Shown one piece after another: positions 30,688-37,856 of a DNA stretch of 64,000 nt. The position numbers were made by a program, and so were the translations under genes. Each line of letters opens with the position of its first letter. Positions within the stretch are counted from its first letter, which is position 1. The stretch is from Acidobacteriota bacterium (GTDB lineage: Bacteria > Acidobacteriota > Terriglobia > Acidiferrales > UBA7541): contig QHZD01000041.1 of the NCBI GenBank assembly GCA_003225315.1, positions 1 through 64,000 on the forward strand. Direction: 5' to 3'. Below the pieces are notes generated by a model. That model saw nothing but the letters and a program-made list of their open reading frames with translations. It had not been told where the DNA came from and did not search any database.

Positions 30688-31530
30688 TTACTTGATCCAA
30701 ATTCGCTCTTTGAGACTAAACACTTGCCCAGGAGATAGGAAGTAATAAGAATTGCCATTGTGTTGTTTACCGTCGTAGATAGCCACCTGACCGCCGAGCA
30801 CCTCAAAGGAATCGCCATGCACCACAATCGCTGCGCCTTCATCAATCCCGAGGCCGAGAAGCTCGCGATGCTTCTCGATAACCGTTACAAGATCATGCTC
30901 ACGCTGGCGCGTGTTCACGTGCTGATCAATGGCGGAGTTAGAGAGCAATCCAAATCCTCTTTCATGGCCAGGCGACATCACAATCTCGTTCCCTTTTGGA
31001 TCGCCGCGGACAAGGAATGAGCCTTGAATTGTGGCGCCAGCAGAGGTGCCAAACACGACGCCTCCGCGAGCGAGCAGTCTCTTTATTTCGTCTTCGACAC
31101 CGGTATCCAGATAAGCGTCGGCAAGCCTCCATTGTCTTCCGCCCCAGATCACAACACCGGAAGCCTTCCGTAACGCTTCTATAAAGAATTCGGAATTTGC
31201 ACGCGCTTTGTCCCTGGTATGCAGCATCGTGACGTGATCTGGATTTATTCCCCAGCTCTTTAACAACCCCGTTCCGTGTCCTCGAAAGAAGCCGGCCTTC
31301 TCTATGTCTTCATCGGAAAGAGCTGTAGGAATGAACACTATGTTTCCGTTTGGTCCGCCAGCCAAAGTCACAAAGCGTTTTTCCGCCTCCTTAAGGCCTC
31401 CGCCGCCGTCAATGATGAGCCATCCCTTTTCCGGTCCAGCACTCTGCGCAGCGCAGACCATTGGAATAAGGCCCGTGAAAAGCGCAGTGAGCGCGCCAGA
31501 TAAAAGGAATTTGGTGAAGTGGGCAAGCAT
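30688..31530 (-). CDS. Cyanophycinase-like peptidase (S51 family), exported
   Basis: A 280-residue protein with a signal peptide ending MVCAAQS. The body resembles cyanophycinase-type S51 peptidases: WLIIDGGGGLKEAEKRF, a GGRQWRLADAYL segment, the nucleophile region VVFGTSAGATIQGSFLVRG (Ser in GTSAGA, about residue 160) and GLGIDEGAAIVVHGDSFEVLGG near the end. True cyanophycinases hydrolyse cyanophycin; exported relatives act on unknown peptides. Base composition is lower in G+C than neighbours, suggesting transfer. The ATG at 31530 is chosen for the signal peptide, but a terminator-like hairpin lies just upstream; the frame is open back to 31620. Confidence 0.78.
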   Translation of the reverse strand: MLAHFTKFLLSGALTALFTGLIPMVCAAQSAGPEKGWLIIDGGGGLKEAEKRFVTLAGGPNGNIVFIPTALSDEDIEKAGFFRGHGTGLLKSWGINPDHVTMLHTRDKARANSEFFIEALRKASGVVIWGGRQWRLADAYLDTGVEDEIKRLLARGGVVFGTSAGATIQGSFLVRGDPKGNEIVMSPGHERGFGLLSNSAIDQHVNTRQREHDLVTVIEKHRELLGLGIDEGAAIVVHGDSFEVLGGQVAIYDGKQHNGNSYYFLSPGQVFSLKERIWIK

Positions 31531-31535
31531 AAGGG

Positions 31536-31560
31536 AAAAAAGCGGCAGCAAGGCTGCCGC
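31536..31560 (-). terminator. Terminator-like hairpin just before the cyanophycinase-like gene
   Basis: On the minus strand GCGGCAGC-CTT-GCTGCCGC is followed by TTTTTT (31541-31536), the full form of an intrinsic terminator, ending five bases before the chosen ATG. It is either an upstream terminator, an attenuator or, if translation begins at 31620, an in-frame palindrome encoding SAAALLPLF. Confidence 0.6.
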
Positions 31561-31675
31561 GCTCCCGAAAAATACTTGATAGTAATTTACCACATCGAGA
31601 GCAACCGTAAAGTAAAGCATTCATAAAAAAGGACTTTGAATCTGAGGAACCCGTTAATTTCGCGTATGTTAAGAA

Positions 31676-31918
31676 CTACTGGTTTTGCTTCTTGGGGCGC
31701 CAGTTGACGAGGTTGCTGGTGTAGAGGGCGATGCAGAGAAGATTGGCGGGAACGAAACCGAATTGGGCGGTGCGGACTCCGATGACGCAGACGACAGCGC
31801 TATTGACGGCGGCGACGACCCAGCCTTGCCAGAGCTTTTTGCCAATGAGCACAGTGGCGAGAACGGTCAGAATGCAGGACAGGTAATCAAGCCGGATATT
31901 GTGTAGGACATTTATCAT
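31676..31918 (-). CDS. 80-residue membrane protein (PnuC-like fragment)
   Basis: Three hydrophobic segments (CILTVLATVLIGKKLWQGW, VVAAVNSAVVCVIGVRTAQF, FVPANLLCIALYTSNLVNWR). The W.AAVNS..V and QFGF.PAN pattern is reminiscent of small transporter halves such as those in PnuC-like proteins, but at 80 residues it could only work as an oligomer; the resemblance is weak. The ATG 31918 is chosen since the upstream open frame (to 32134) lacks coding character. No ribosome binding site of note. Confidence 0.55.
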   Translation of the reverse strand: MINVLHNIRLDYLSCILTVLATVLIGKKLWQGWVVAAVNSAVVCVIGVRTAQFGFVPANLLCIALYTSNLVNWRPKKQNQ

Positions 31919-32511
31919 GTTGGCGGTGTGTCGGGTCGATGCGCCAGGGACAAAGTTAAGAATTTGCTGGCGTAAGTACCGTTTGCGACCTTCCTCCTTG
32001 TAAGGTTGCGAAGCCTGTGCCGGGGCACGATCGAACGATTCCCGGGATTGGGCGAGTGGGCGCACGGACGACGTGTGAGCAGACGCCTTCCTCTCACACG
32101 AGTGCAATTGCGATGCCAACCGAATCTCGAGCATTGAGAAAGAGATGGATGTAGCGGAGTCCGTAAATCTCAGTAGATACAGCGTTTAGAAAGTGTCAGA
32201 GGAGAGGTTAGAAGCGCGTAGGCGATATGCCGACGCCGAATTTGCTCAGTCTGAGACAGATTGTGTCAGCGTGAAACGAGCGCGAGTGAGAATGCGAAAG
32301 TTGAAATCCGCTTGAAAGAGAGATTTCTCCCTGCGGTCGAAATGACCGATTTGCGTGCCATACCAGGAGGAGGTTTTGCGAGCCTTCCGGGCGGCAGGTT
32401 CGACAGGGACGAGAACCTGGACGCCTTCGTGTTACAGTTTTCGCGCTGGAGTGCAAGTTCAATGTGGGATCAGCGCGCACAGGCTAAAGCCTGTGCCACT
32501 GGGAGGAATGA
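31919..32511. other. Non-coding region between divergent genes
   Basis: 593 bases with no gene I can support. It includes a palindrome at 32477-32496 and, at 32317-32346, AGAGAGATTTCTCCCTGCGG followed by TCGAAATGAC, which I believe is a dispersed sequence in related genomes but occurs once here. The ubiD promoter is presumably inside. Confidence 0.5.
32477..32496. repeat. Dispersed palindrome, family B-related
   Basis: GCACAGGCT-AA-AGCCTGTGC, perfect 9-bp arms, followed by CACTGG, 15 bases before the ubiD start. It shares the CAGGC...GCCTGT design with the palindromes in nifS and ubiD. The ribosome binding site GGGAGGA follows immediately. Confidence 0.6.
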
Positions 32512-34083
32512 GTGGCATACGCGGATTTGCGGGAGTTTGTGCGGAAGCTGGAGAAGGAAGGGGAATTAAGGCGCATTCGCGCGGAAATCGATCCGGTGCT
32601 GGAGATTACGGAGGTGGTGCAGCGGGTCATGCGAGGCAAGGTCGGCGGACAGGCAGGAGAAGGCAGACAGGCAGGAGAAGGCAGACAGGCAGGAGAAGGC
32701 AGACAGGCAGGAGAAGGCAGACAGGCAGGAATGCCTGTCCTACTAGGAGACAGTCCGGCGCTGTTGTTTGAGAAGCCGAAGGGGTCGCGATATCCGCTGC
32801 TGATTAATGCTTTTGGAAGTGTGCGGCGGATGGCGCTGGCGTTGGAAGTGAACGAGCTGGATGAGGTCGCGGAGCGCATCCAAGGATTTTTGAAAATGGA
32901 AACACCGCAGGGGTTTTTCGACAAGGTCAAGATGCTGCCGAAGCTTGCGGAGCTGGGGTCGTTTTTCCCGAAGAGCGTGAAGGTCGGAGCGTGCAAGGAA
33001 GTTGTGCAGAAGGGAAGCGACGTCAACCTTTTGGAATTCCCGATTCTGAAATGCTGGCCGCAAGACGGCGGACGGTTCATCACGTTTCCGCTGGTGTTTA
33101 CGAGGAACCCAGACACGGGGAAGCGGAACGTGGGGATGTATCGCATGCAGATTTATGACGAGCGGACAACGGGAATGCACTGGCAAACGCAAAAGCATGG
33201 AGCAGAGCATTTCCGGCGAGCGAGAGCGAAGAATCCAGAAGGGAAAATTCCGGTGAGCGTGGCGATTGGCGCCGATCCGGCCACGGCGCTCTCAGGGATG
33301 CTGCCAATTCCGCCGGACCTGGACGAGATAATGTTCGCGGGATTTTTGCGACGCGAGCCGGTGGAAATGGTGACGTGCGAGACCAACGATCTGGAGGTGC
33401 CAGCCAATGCCGAGATTGTGTTGGAGGGTTACGTTAGCTTGAATGAAATGCGCACGGAAGGCCCGTTTGGGGACCACACCGGCTTTTATTCATTGGAAGG
33501 TGAGTTTCCGGTTTTTCACGTGGAGTGCGTGACGCGACGCAAGGAGCCGATTTATTTGACGACGGTGGTAGGGCCGCCGCCGCAGGAAGACTTCTATATG
33601 GGATACGCAGTGGAGCGCGTATTTCTGCCGGTGATGAAGATGCAGTATCCGGAAATCGTGGATGTTGCGATGCCGGCCGAGGGAATTTTTCACAACCTGA
33701 TGATTGTGGCGATTCGCAAGTCGTATCCCGGGCATGCGCGGAAAATCATGAATGCGATTTGGTCGCTGGGACAGGCGATGTTCACAAAGGTGATCGTGGT
33801 GGTGGACCACGACGTGAACATTCACAACTACAGTGAAGTGGTATGGAAGACGCTCTGCGCGCTCGATCCTGAGCGGGACGTGCAGTTTTCGCTGGGGCCC
33901 ATGGATACATTGGACCACGCAGCGCGGATGCAAGACTTCGGATCGAAGATGGGAATCGATGCGACGCGGAAGTGGGCATCGGAAGGGTTCACGCGGCCTT
34001 GGCCGGACGAAATATTGATGGATGACGAGACTAAGAAGCGCGTCGATGCGCTGTGGAAGTCACTTTCGCTGGATAAATCGTGA
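32512..34083 (+). CDS. ubiD: UbiD-family decarboxylase with minisatellite insertion
   Basis: A 523-residue member of the UbiD family, prenylated-FMN-dependent decarboxylases that include 4-hydroxy-3-polyprenylbenzoate decarboxylase and menaquinone-pathway relatives. Recognisable parts: ADLREFVRKLEKEGELRRI at the start, LLFEKPKGSRYPLLINAFGS, YRMQIYDERTTGMHWQ, the E-R-E type region GPFGDHTGFYS and DHDVNIHNYSEVVW. Between EITEVVQRVMRGK and SPALLFE lies an extra stretch of about 38 residues, (RQAGEG) units plus RQAGMPVLLGD, created by 18-bp repeats and a palindrome; relatives go almost directly from one to the other. GTG start with GGGAGGA upstream. A flavin prenyltransferase (ubiX) is not in the window. 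Confidence 0.9.
   Translation: MAYADLREFVRKLEKEGELRRIRAEIDPVLEITEVVQRVMRGKVGGQAGEGRQAGEGRQAGEGRQAGEGRQAGMPVLLGDSPALLFEKPKGSRYPLLINAFGSVRRMALALEVNELDEVAERIQGFLKMETPQGFFDKVKMLPKLAELGSFFPKSVKVGACKEVVQKGSDVNLLEFPILKCWPQDGGRFITFPLVFTRNPDTGKRNVGMYRMQIYDERTTGMHWQTQKHGAEHFRRARAKNPEGKIPVSVAIGADPATALSGMLPIPPDLDEIMFAGFLRREPVEMVTCETNDLEVPANAEIVLEGYVSLNEMRTEGPFGDHTGFYSLEGEFPVFHVECVTRRKEPIYLTTVVGPPPQEDFYMGYAVERVFLPVMKMQYPEIVDVAMPAEGIFHNLMIVAIRKSYPGHARKIMNAIWSLGQAMFTKVIVVVDHDVNIHNYSEVVWKTLCALDPERDVQFSLGPMDTLDHAARMQDFGSKMGIDATRKWASEGFTRPWPDEILMDDETKKRVDALWKSLSLDKS
32648..32740 (+). repeat. 18-bp minisatellite ending in a family B palindrome, inside ubiD
   Basis: Four perfect copies of GACAGGCAGGAGAAGGCA (32648-32719), then GACAGGCAGGAATGCCTGTC (32720-32739), a palindrome with 8-bp arms identical to those in the cysteine desulfurase gene. 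The unit is six codons, so copy-number change would keep the frame. Confidence 0.92.
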
Positions 34084-34514
34084 GAAAATTTCATGCAAAC
34101 GCGCGGGGCGGGGGCGCGGAACTCGGTGCGATTTCTCGCGACGACAAAAAATAAAGAAGGAAATAGATTCGCAAGCGTAAGGCGTAAGTAGTACTTTTCC
34201 AAGGAAACGGGGCTGATTGCAAAGGATAACCGCCCCTGCGGACAGGCGGCGGGGAGTGCAAAGCCACAACTAATTGTGGCATTGGGAGACATGGCCCCCA
34301 ACCTGGGTAGGTACTAGCGGCGAATACCCCCGAATTGCCTAGAACTACCCGTATTGATAGGACAACAGCCCTATAGATTCCCTTGACGGTCGGAGGTATA
34401 GAATGTCATAAAGCTTCCACGGGTTGCGCCCTCCAACCTCCGCAAGCGCAGGTCGGCGCAACTCACGGACGTTTAAATTTTGTGGTTCATCTGGATGCCG
34501 GGGTGGCGTTCTTC
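34084..34514. other. Structured non-coding stretch ahead of the pil operon
   Basis: No gene. Several strong inverted repeats are packed between 34225 and 34350: CCGCCCCTG-CGGA-CAGGCGG (34230-34248), GCCACAA-CTAA-TTGTGGC (34263-34280), TTGGG/CCCAA (34283-34302) and GGGTAGGTACTAG paired with CTAGAACTACCC (34305-34317 with 34339-34350). This density suggests a structured RNA. The segment GGGGAGTGCAAAGCCAC faintly recalls the GACGCAAAGCC box of c-di-GMP-I (GEMM) riboswitches, but the match is incomplete. Confidence 0.45.
34383..34412 (+). promoter_or_regulatory. Candidate promoter for the HTH gene and pilMNOPQ
   Basis: TTGACG (34383-34388), 18 bases, CATAAA (34407-34412). The -35 is good and the -10 moderate. 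The start would lie downstream of the structured stretch, leaving about 95 bases of leader. Confidence 0.45.
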
Positions 34515-34712
34515 GTGAGCGAATCGCGCGAAGTGATGAATGTGCGGCAGGCGTCGCAGTATCTGGGAATCTCCCCGGATACCCTGTACCGTTACATCAC
34601 GGAAGGCGAAATTCCCGCGTTTAAACTCGGCAACCGTTGGAAACTGCGTAAAACGATACTGGACCGCTGGATGGAACGGAAAATGAGCCAGGCCACAGCG
34701 AGACGCCGGTAG
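34515..34712 (+). CDS. Excisionase-type HTH DNA-binding protein
   Basis: A 65-residue protein built around a MerR/excisionase winged helix: MNVRQASQYLGISPDTLYRY (helix-turn-helix) and EGEIPAFKLGNRWKLRKTIL (wing), then a basic tail KMSQATARRR. Such proteins act as small transcription factors or recombination directionality factors. No integrase is near, so a regulator of the following pil genes is more likely. GTG 34515 (GGGGTGG upstream) is used; ATG 34536 is the alternative. pilM starts 44 bases downstream. Confidence 0.8.
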   Translation: MSESREVMNVRQASQYLGISPDTLYRYITEGEIPAFKLGNRWKLRKTILDRWMERKMSQATARRR

Positions 34713-34756
34713 TTTGACGGGGGAACAGGGACGCCGGTAAGAAAAGGGGCCGCGAA

Positions 34757-35806
34757 ATGCTTGGAATCGGAAAGAAGAGCCGACAGCTGGTGGGACTGGA
34801 CATCGGGTCCAGTTCGATCAAGGCCGTGGAACTGAAATCAACGAAATCCGGGTATGAGCTGGTGAGCTTCGGAATGGAATCGCTGGCACCGGATACGGTG
34901 GTGGACGGCGCGATCATGGACGCGCCGCAAGTTGCGAACGCCATCAGCAAGATTTTCGATGCACAACGGGTTAAGACAAAGAATGTGGCGACATCGGTTT
35001 CAGGACACTCGGTGATCGTCAAGCGCGTGCCACTCCCCCTGATGACCGAGGAAGAGCTTTACGACCGCATTCCTTCAGAGGCCAGCCAGCACATTCCGTT
35101 CGATATCGCGGACGTGAACCTGAGCTATCAACTGCTGGAGTCAATGGACTCGCAGATGGATGTTTTGCTGGTGGCGGTGAAGAAAGACAAGATTCTGAAC
35201 CACACCAACGTACTGGCGCAGGCGGGTAAAACGCCAGTTGTGGTGGACATCGACGCCTTCGGATTGCAGAATTGTTTCGAAGTCAACTATGAACCGGATG
35301 CGGGACAGACGGTGGCGTTGTTGAATATCGGCGCGAGCGTGATGAACATTAACATCGTGCGCGGCGGAGTGCCGCTGTTCACGCGCGACGTCAGCGTGGG
35401 CGGGAACCAGTATACGGACGCGCTGCAGAAGGAGCTGGACCTCAGTTTCGAGGACGCGGAACGGCTGAAGAGAGGCGATTCGCTGCCGAGCGTGACGGAC
35501 GAACAGAAGCAACAAATACTGCGCAGCGTTTCGGACATTCTGACGCTGGAAATTCAAAAGACTTTCGATTTCTTCCGGGCAACGGCCAGCGGCGAGAACA
35601 TTCAGCGCATCGTGGTGGCAGGCGGAACGGCGCGCGTCCCGGGCCTGGTGGACTTGCTGCGGGAAGAGTTCGCGATGCCGGTGGAAGAGCTGAATCCATT
35701 TCGCAAAGTGATGATTGATCCCGGCAAGCACAGTGATGACCAGATTCGCGAAATGGCGCCGCGGCTGGCCATTGCCGTAGGTCTGGCGCTGAGGAGCTTC
35801 GACTAG
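34757..35806 (+). CDS. pilM: Type IV pilus assembly ATPase-like protein PilM
   Basis: A 349-residue actin-like protein that sits at the cytoplasmic face and binds the N-terminus of PilN in the pilus alignment complex. Actin-fold phosphate 1 motif VGLDIGSSSIKAVEL (13-27), ALLNIGASVMNINIV (phosphate 2) and VVAGGTARVPGLVDLL (adenosine loop). It is the first of five contiguous genes; pilN starts two bases after its stop. Confidence 0.93.
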   Translation: MLGIGKKSRQLVGLDIGSSSIKAVELKSTKSGYELVSFGMESLAPDTVVDGAIMDAPQVANAISKIFDAQRVKTKNVATSVSGHSVIVKRVPLPLMTEEELYDRIPSEASQHIPFDIADVNLSYQLLESMDSQMDVLLVAVKKDKILNHTNVLAQAGKTPVVVDIDAFGLQNCFEVNYEPDAGQTVALLNIGASVMNINIVRGGVPLFTRDVSVGGNQYTDALQKELDLSFEDAERLKRGDSLPSVTDEQKQQILRSVSDILTLEIQKTFDFFRATASGENIQRIVVAGGTARVPGLVDLLREEFAMPVEELNPFRKVMIDPGKHSDDQIREMAPRLAIAVGLALRSFD

Positions 35807-35808
35807 CC

Positions 35809-36456
35809 ATGATCCGCATAAACCTACTTGGACAAATTCGGCCGAAGGCCTCACGGCGCACGGTTTCGACGGGAGACACGGGCGGGGCGCTTCCGACGCT
35901 GTTTATAGGCGCGGGAGTAATCCTTGGCGTTCTGGTTTTGGGATTTTTCTATTACACGTGGCAGAACCAGCTGAATAAGGAAAACGCAGAAATCAAGAGG
36001 CTGACGGCGCAGAAGACCGACCTCGAGCAGACCAAGCTGCAAGTGGAAGCGTTCGAAAAACAAAAGGCAGTTCTGCAGCAGCGCGTGTCGACGATCGAGC
36101 AGTTGCAACGTGACCGCACCGGAGGGCAAGAACTGCTGGATATGGTGGCCAACACGGTGTCGCGGACGGAGAATCTGTGGCTTACCGAGATGGTGCGCAA
36201 GGGAAGCGTGCTTTCGATGGAAGGCTCGTCGGCGTCGGTGAACGCGGTCGCGAACTTCATCACGGCGCTGAAGCGCTCCGGTTACTTCCAGAAAGTCGAA
36301 ATCAAGGAAACGAAACAGGACGATAAGAGCACGGCTGTGCAAACGTTCCTGTTCCAGATTTCCGCTGAAATCACTCCGCCCCCCGCAGTGCAGGCGCGGC
36401 CGGCCAATACACCGGCTCCCGCCGCGGCTGCGAAGGCGCCGGCGAAGAAAGGATAA
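35809..36456 (+). CDS. pilN: Type IV pilus inner-membrane protein PilN
   Basis: A 215-residue bitopic protein. It opens with the PilM-binding motif MIRINLLGQIRPK (the INLLP-type peptide), has one transmembrane helix (about 28-47, LPTLFIGAGVILGVLVLGFF), a periplasmic coiled coil (ENAEIKRLTAQKTDLEQTKL) and a ferredoxin-like domain, and ends with an Ala/Pro/Lys tail. Partner of PilO. Confidence 0.93.
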   Translation: MIRINLLGQIRPKASRRTVSTGDTGGALPTLFIGAGVILGVLVLGFFYYTWQNQLNKENAEIKRLTAQKTDLEQTKLQVEAFEKQKAVLQQRVSTIEQLQRDRTGGQELLDMVANTVSRTENLWLTEMVRKGSVLSMEGSSASVNAVANFITALKRSGYFQKVEIKETKQDDKSTAVQTFLFQISAEITPPPAVQARPANTPAPAAAAKAPAKKG

Positions 36457-36465
36457 GAGAGCGCC

Positions 36466-37116
36466 ATGGCCAATCCGTTTCGAGACATGTCCGTGATCAT
36501 GCAGGCCCTGGTGGCCGCGGCAGTTGCCGTTGTGCTGGTTCTGGTGGGTGTGTACGTGCCGGGGTCGCCGATTGCGCGCGAGCGTGACGAGGTCGACCAG
36601 GCCGTTCAGCAACGCACCAAGCTCAACCAGGAAGTGACCCAGCTGCAGGTTTACAAGCAGCGCTACGGAGAGTTGAAACAGCAGATGGATGCGCTTTCGA
36701 AGCAATTGGACACGCTGAAAACCATCGTGCCCGAAGAAAAAGAGACCGACGAGTTTATCCGGCTGTTGCAAGGGGCGGCGAGCGCGTCGAACGTGCAGAT
36801 CCGGCGCCTGACGGCGCAGGCTGTTGTTCCGAAGGAGTATCACTACGAGATGCCTTTTGAAGTGCAGGCCGACGGCCCGTACTTCAATATCCTGGATTTC
36901 TTCGGGCGATTGGGCCGTCTGTCGCGAATTATCAATGTGGGCGACCTGACGTTTGACGATCCAGAGAAGTCGAAGGGCACGAAGTACGCGACGCGACCGG
37001 GAACAACGGTTTCTGGAATTTTCACGGCAACAACATTCTTTACCAAGCCCGCCGATACGGGTGCGGTTCCTGTAGCCGGAGCCAAGCCTGCAGCCGGTGC
37101 GGCTGGGAAACCCTGA
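36466..37116 (+). CDS. pilO: Type IV pilus inner-membrane protein PilO
   Basis: A 216-residue bitopic protein: one transmembrane helix (about 11-30), coiled coil (EVTQLQVYKQRYGELKQQMD), then the ferredoxin-like PilO domain (YFNILDFFGRLGRLSRIINV) and a Pro/Ala/Gly tail. It forms heterodimers with PilN and contacts PilP. Nine bases separate it from pilN. Confidence 0.93.
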   Translation: MANPFRDMSVIMQALVAAAVAVVLVLVGVYVPGSPIARERDEVDQAVQQRTKLNQEVTQLQVYKQRYGELKQQMDALSKQLDTLKTIVPEEKETDEFIRLLQGAASASNVQIRRLTAQAVVPKEYHYEMPFEVQADGPYFNILDFFGRLGRLSRIINVGDLTFDDPEKSKGTKYATRPGTTVSGIFTATTFFTKPADTGAVPVAGAKPAAGAAGKP

Positions 37117-37133
37117 GCGGGAATGAGCGAACT

Positions 37134-37856
37134 ATGCGTTCAGCGATAACTCTCGGACTAGGGATTTTGGTTGCGACAGCGGCGCCCGGATTGCGGGCGC
37201 AGGCGAAGCCGTCCACTTCCAGCAGTGCCAAGTCCGCACAGCAGGATGCCGACAAGCCCGCGCAGCAAACGGCCAAGCCCGCGGCGACGACTGCGACCAA
37301 GCCCACACCACAAGCGGCCAAGCCCGCGGCACCGGCGCAGAGCAAGCCAGCTACCAAGCCGGCGGCGCAAGGGACAAAGCCAGCTGGCACTGCTGCCGCC
37401 AAGAGCGGAGCGAAGCCAGGCACGAAGACGCGGGGCAAGGCTAAAGCTGCAAAACCAGCGCGCCGGGTGGTTGAGAGGGCCTCGACTCCGGGTTCCGCTC
37501 CGACGGCTGCTGAGAGCGAGATCAAACAGGCTCGGCGGGATCCTTTCGAAACCTTAGTGGGCAGGCAGAACAAGGGAGGAACACCGAATCTGCCGCCGGG
37601 CAAGCTGGGTTTGCAGGTCAGCACGCTGCGACTTGACGGAATCGTGCGTTCCCCGAATGGGATGATCGCAGTGGTCTCAAATCCTCAATCGCGCACGTAT
37701 TTCCTGCGCGAGGGCGACCGTCTATATGACGGGAGCGTGGAAAAAATTTCGATGGATAGCGTGTCCTTCCATGAAGAAGGAAAAGACGCCTTTGGAAAGC
37801 CCGTCGAACGTCAAGTGAACAAACGAATTTACTCCAGTCCAGGAGAACTGCAATGA
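37134..37856 (+). CDS. pilP: Type IV pilus protein PilP with long Ala/Pro/Lys linker
   Basis: A 240-residue protein linking the PilNO inner-membrane complex to the secretin. An N-terminal signal peptide (MRSAITLGLGILVATAAPGL) is followed by about 90 residues of KPA/TKPA-type low complexity, then the beta-sandwich PilP domain (about 130-230) beginning QARRDPFETLV with LRLDGIVRSPNGMIAVVSNP and LREGDRLYDGSVEKI. Proteobacterial PilP is normally a lipoprotein; no lipobox Cys is present here, so anchoring must differ. Ends with ATGA overlap into pilQ. Confidence 0.9.
   Translation: MRSAITLGLGILVATAAPGLRAQAKPSTSSSAKSAQQDADKPAQQTAKPAATTATKPTPQAAKPAAPAQSKPATKPAAQGTKPAGTAAAKSGAKPGTKTRGKAKAAKPARRVVERASTPGSAPTAAESEIKQARRDPFETLVGRQNKGGTPNLPPGKLGLQVSTLRLDGIVRSPNGMIAVVSNPQSRTYFLREGDRLYDGSVEKISMDSVSFHEEGKDAFGKPVERQVNKRIYSSPGELQ

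Noticed and set aside
32648-32740. Short repeats in ubiD as a possible CRISPR array
   Set aside because: The 18-bp units are contiguous with no spacers and lie in frame in a coding gene; no cas genes.
34201-34350. Firm call of a c-di-GMP-I riboswitch before the pil operon
   Set aside because: Only part of the conserved core is present and the best promoter lies downstream; kept as a hypothesis in the findings.
34515-34712. Excisionase-like protein as evidence of an integrated element
   Set aside because: There is no integrase, no flanking direct repeat, and it leads straight into pilM, so a regulator is more likely.
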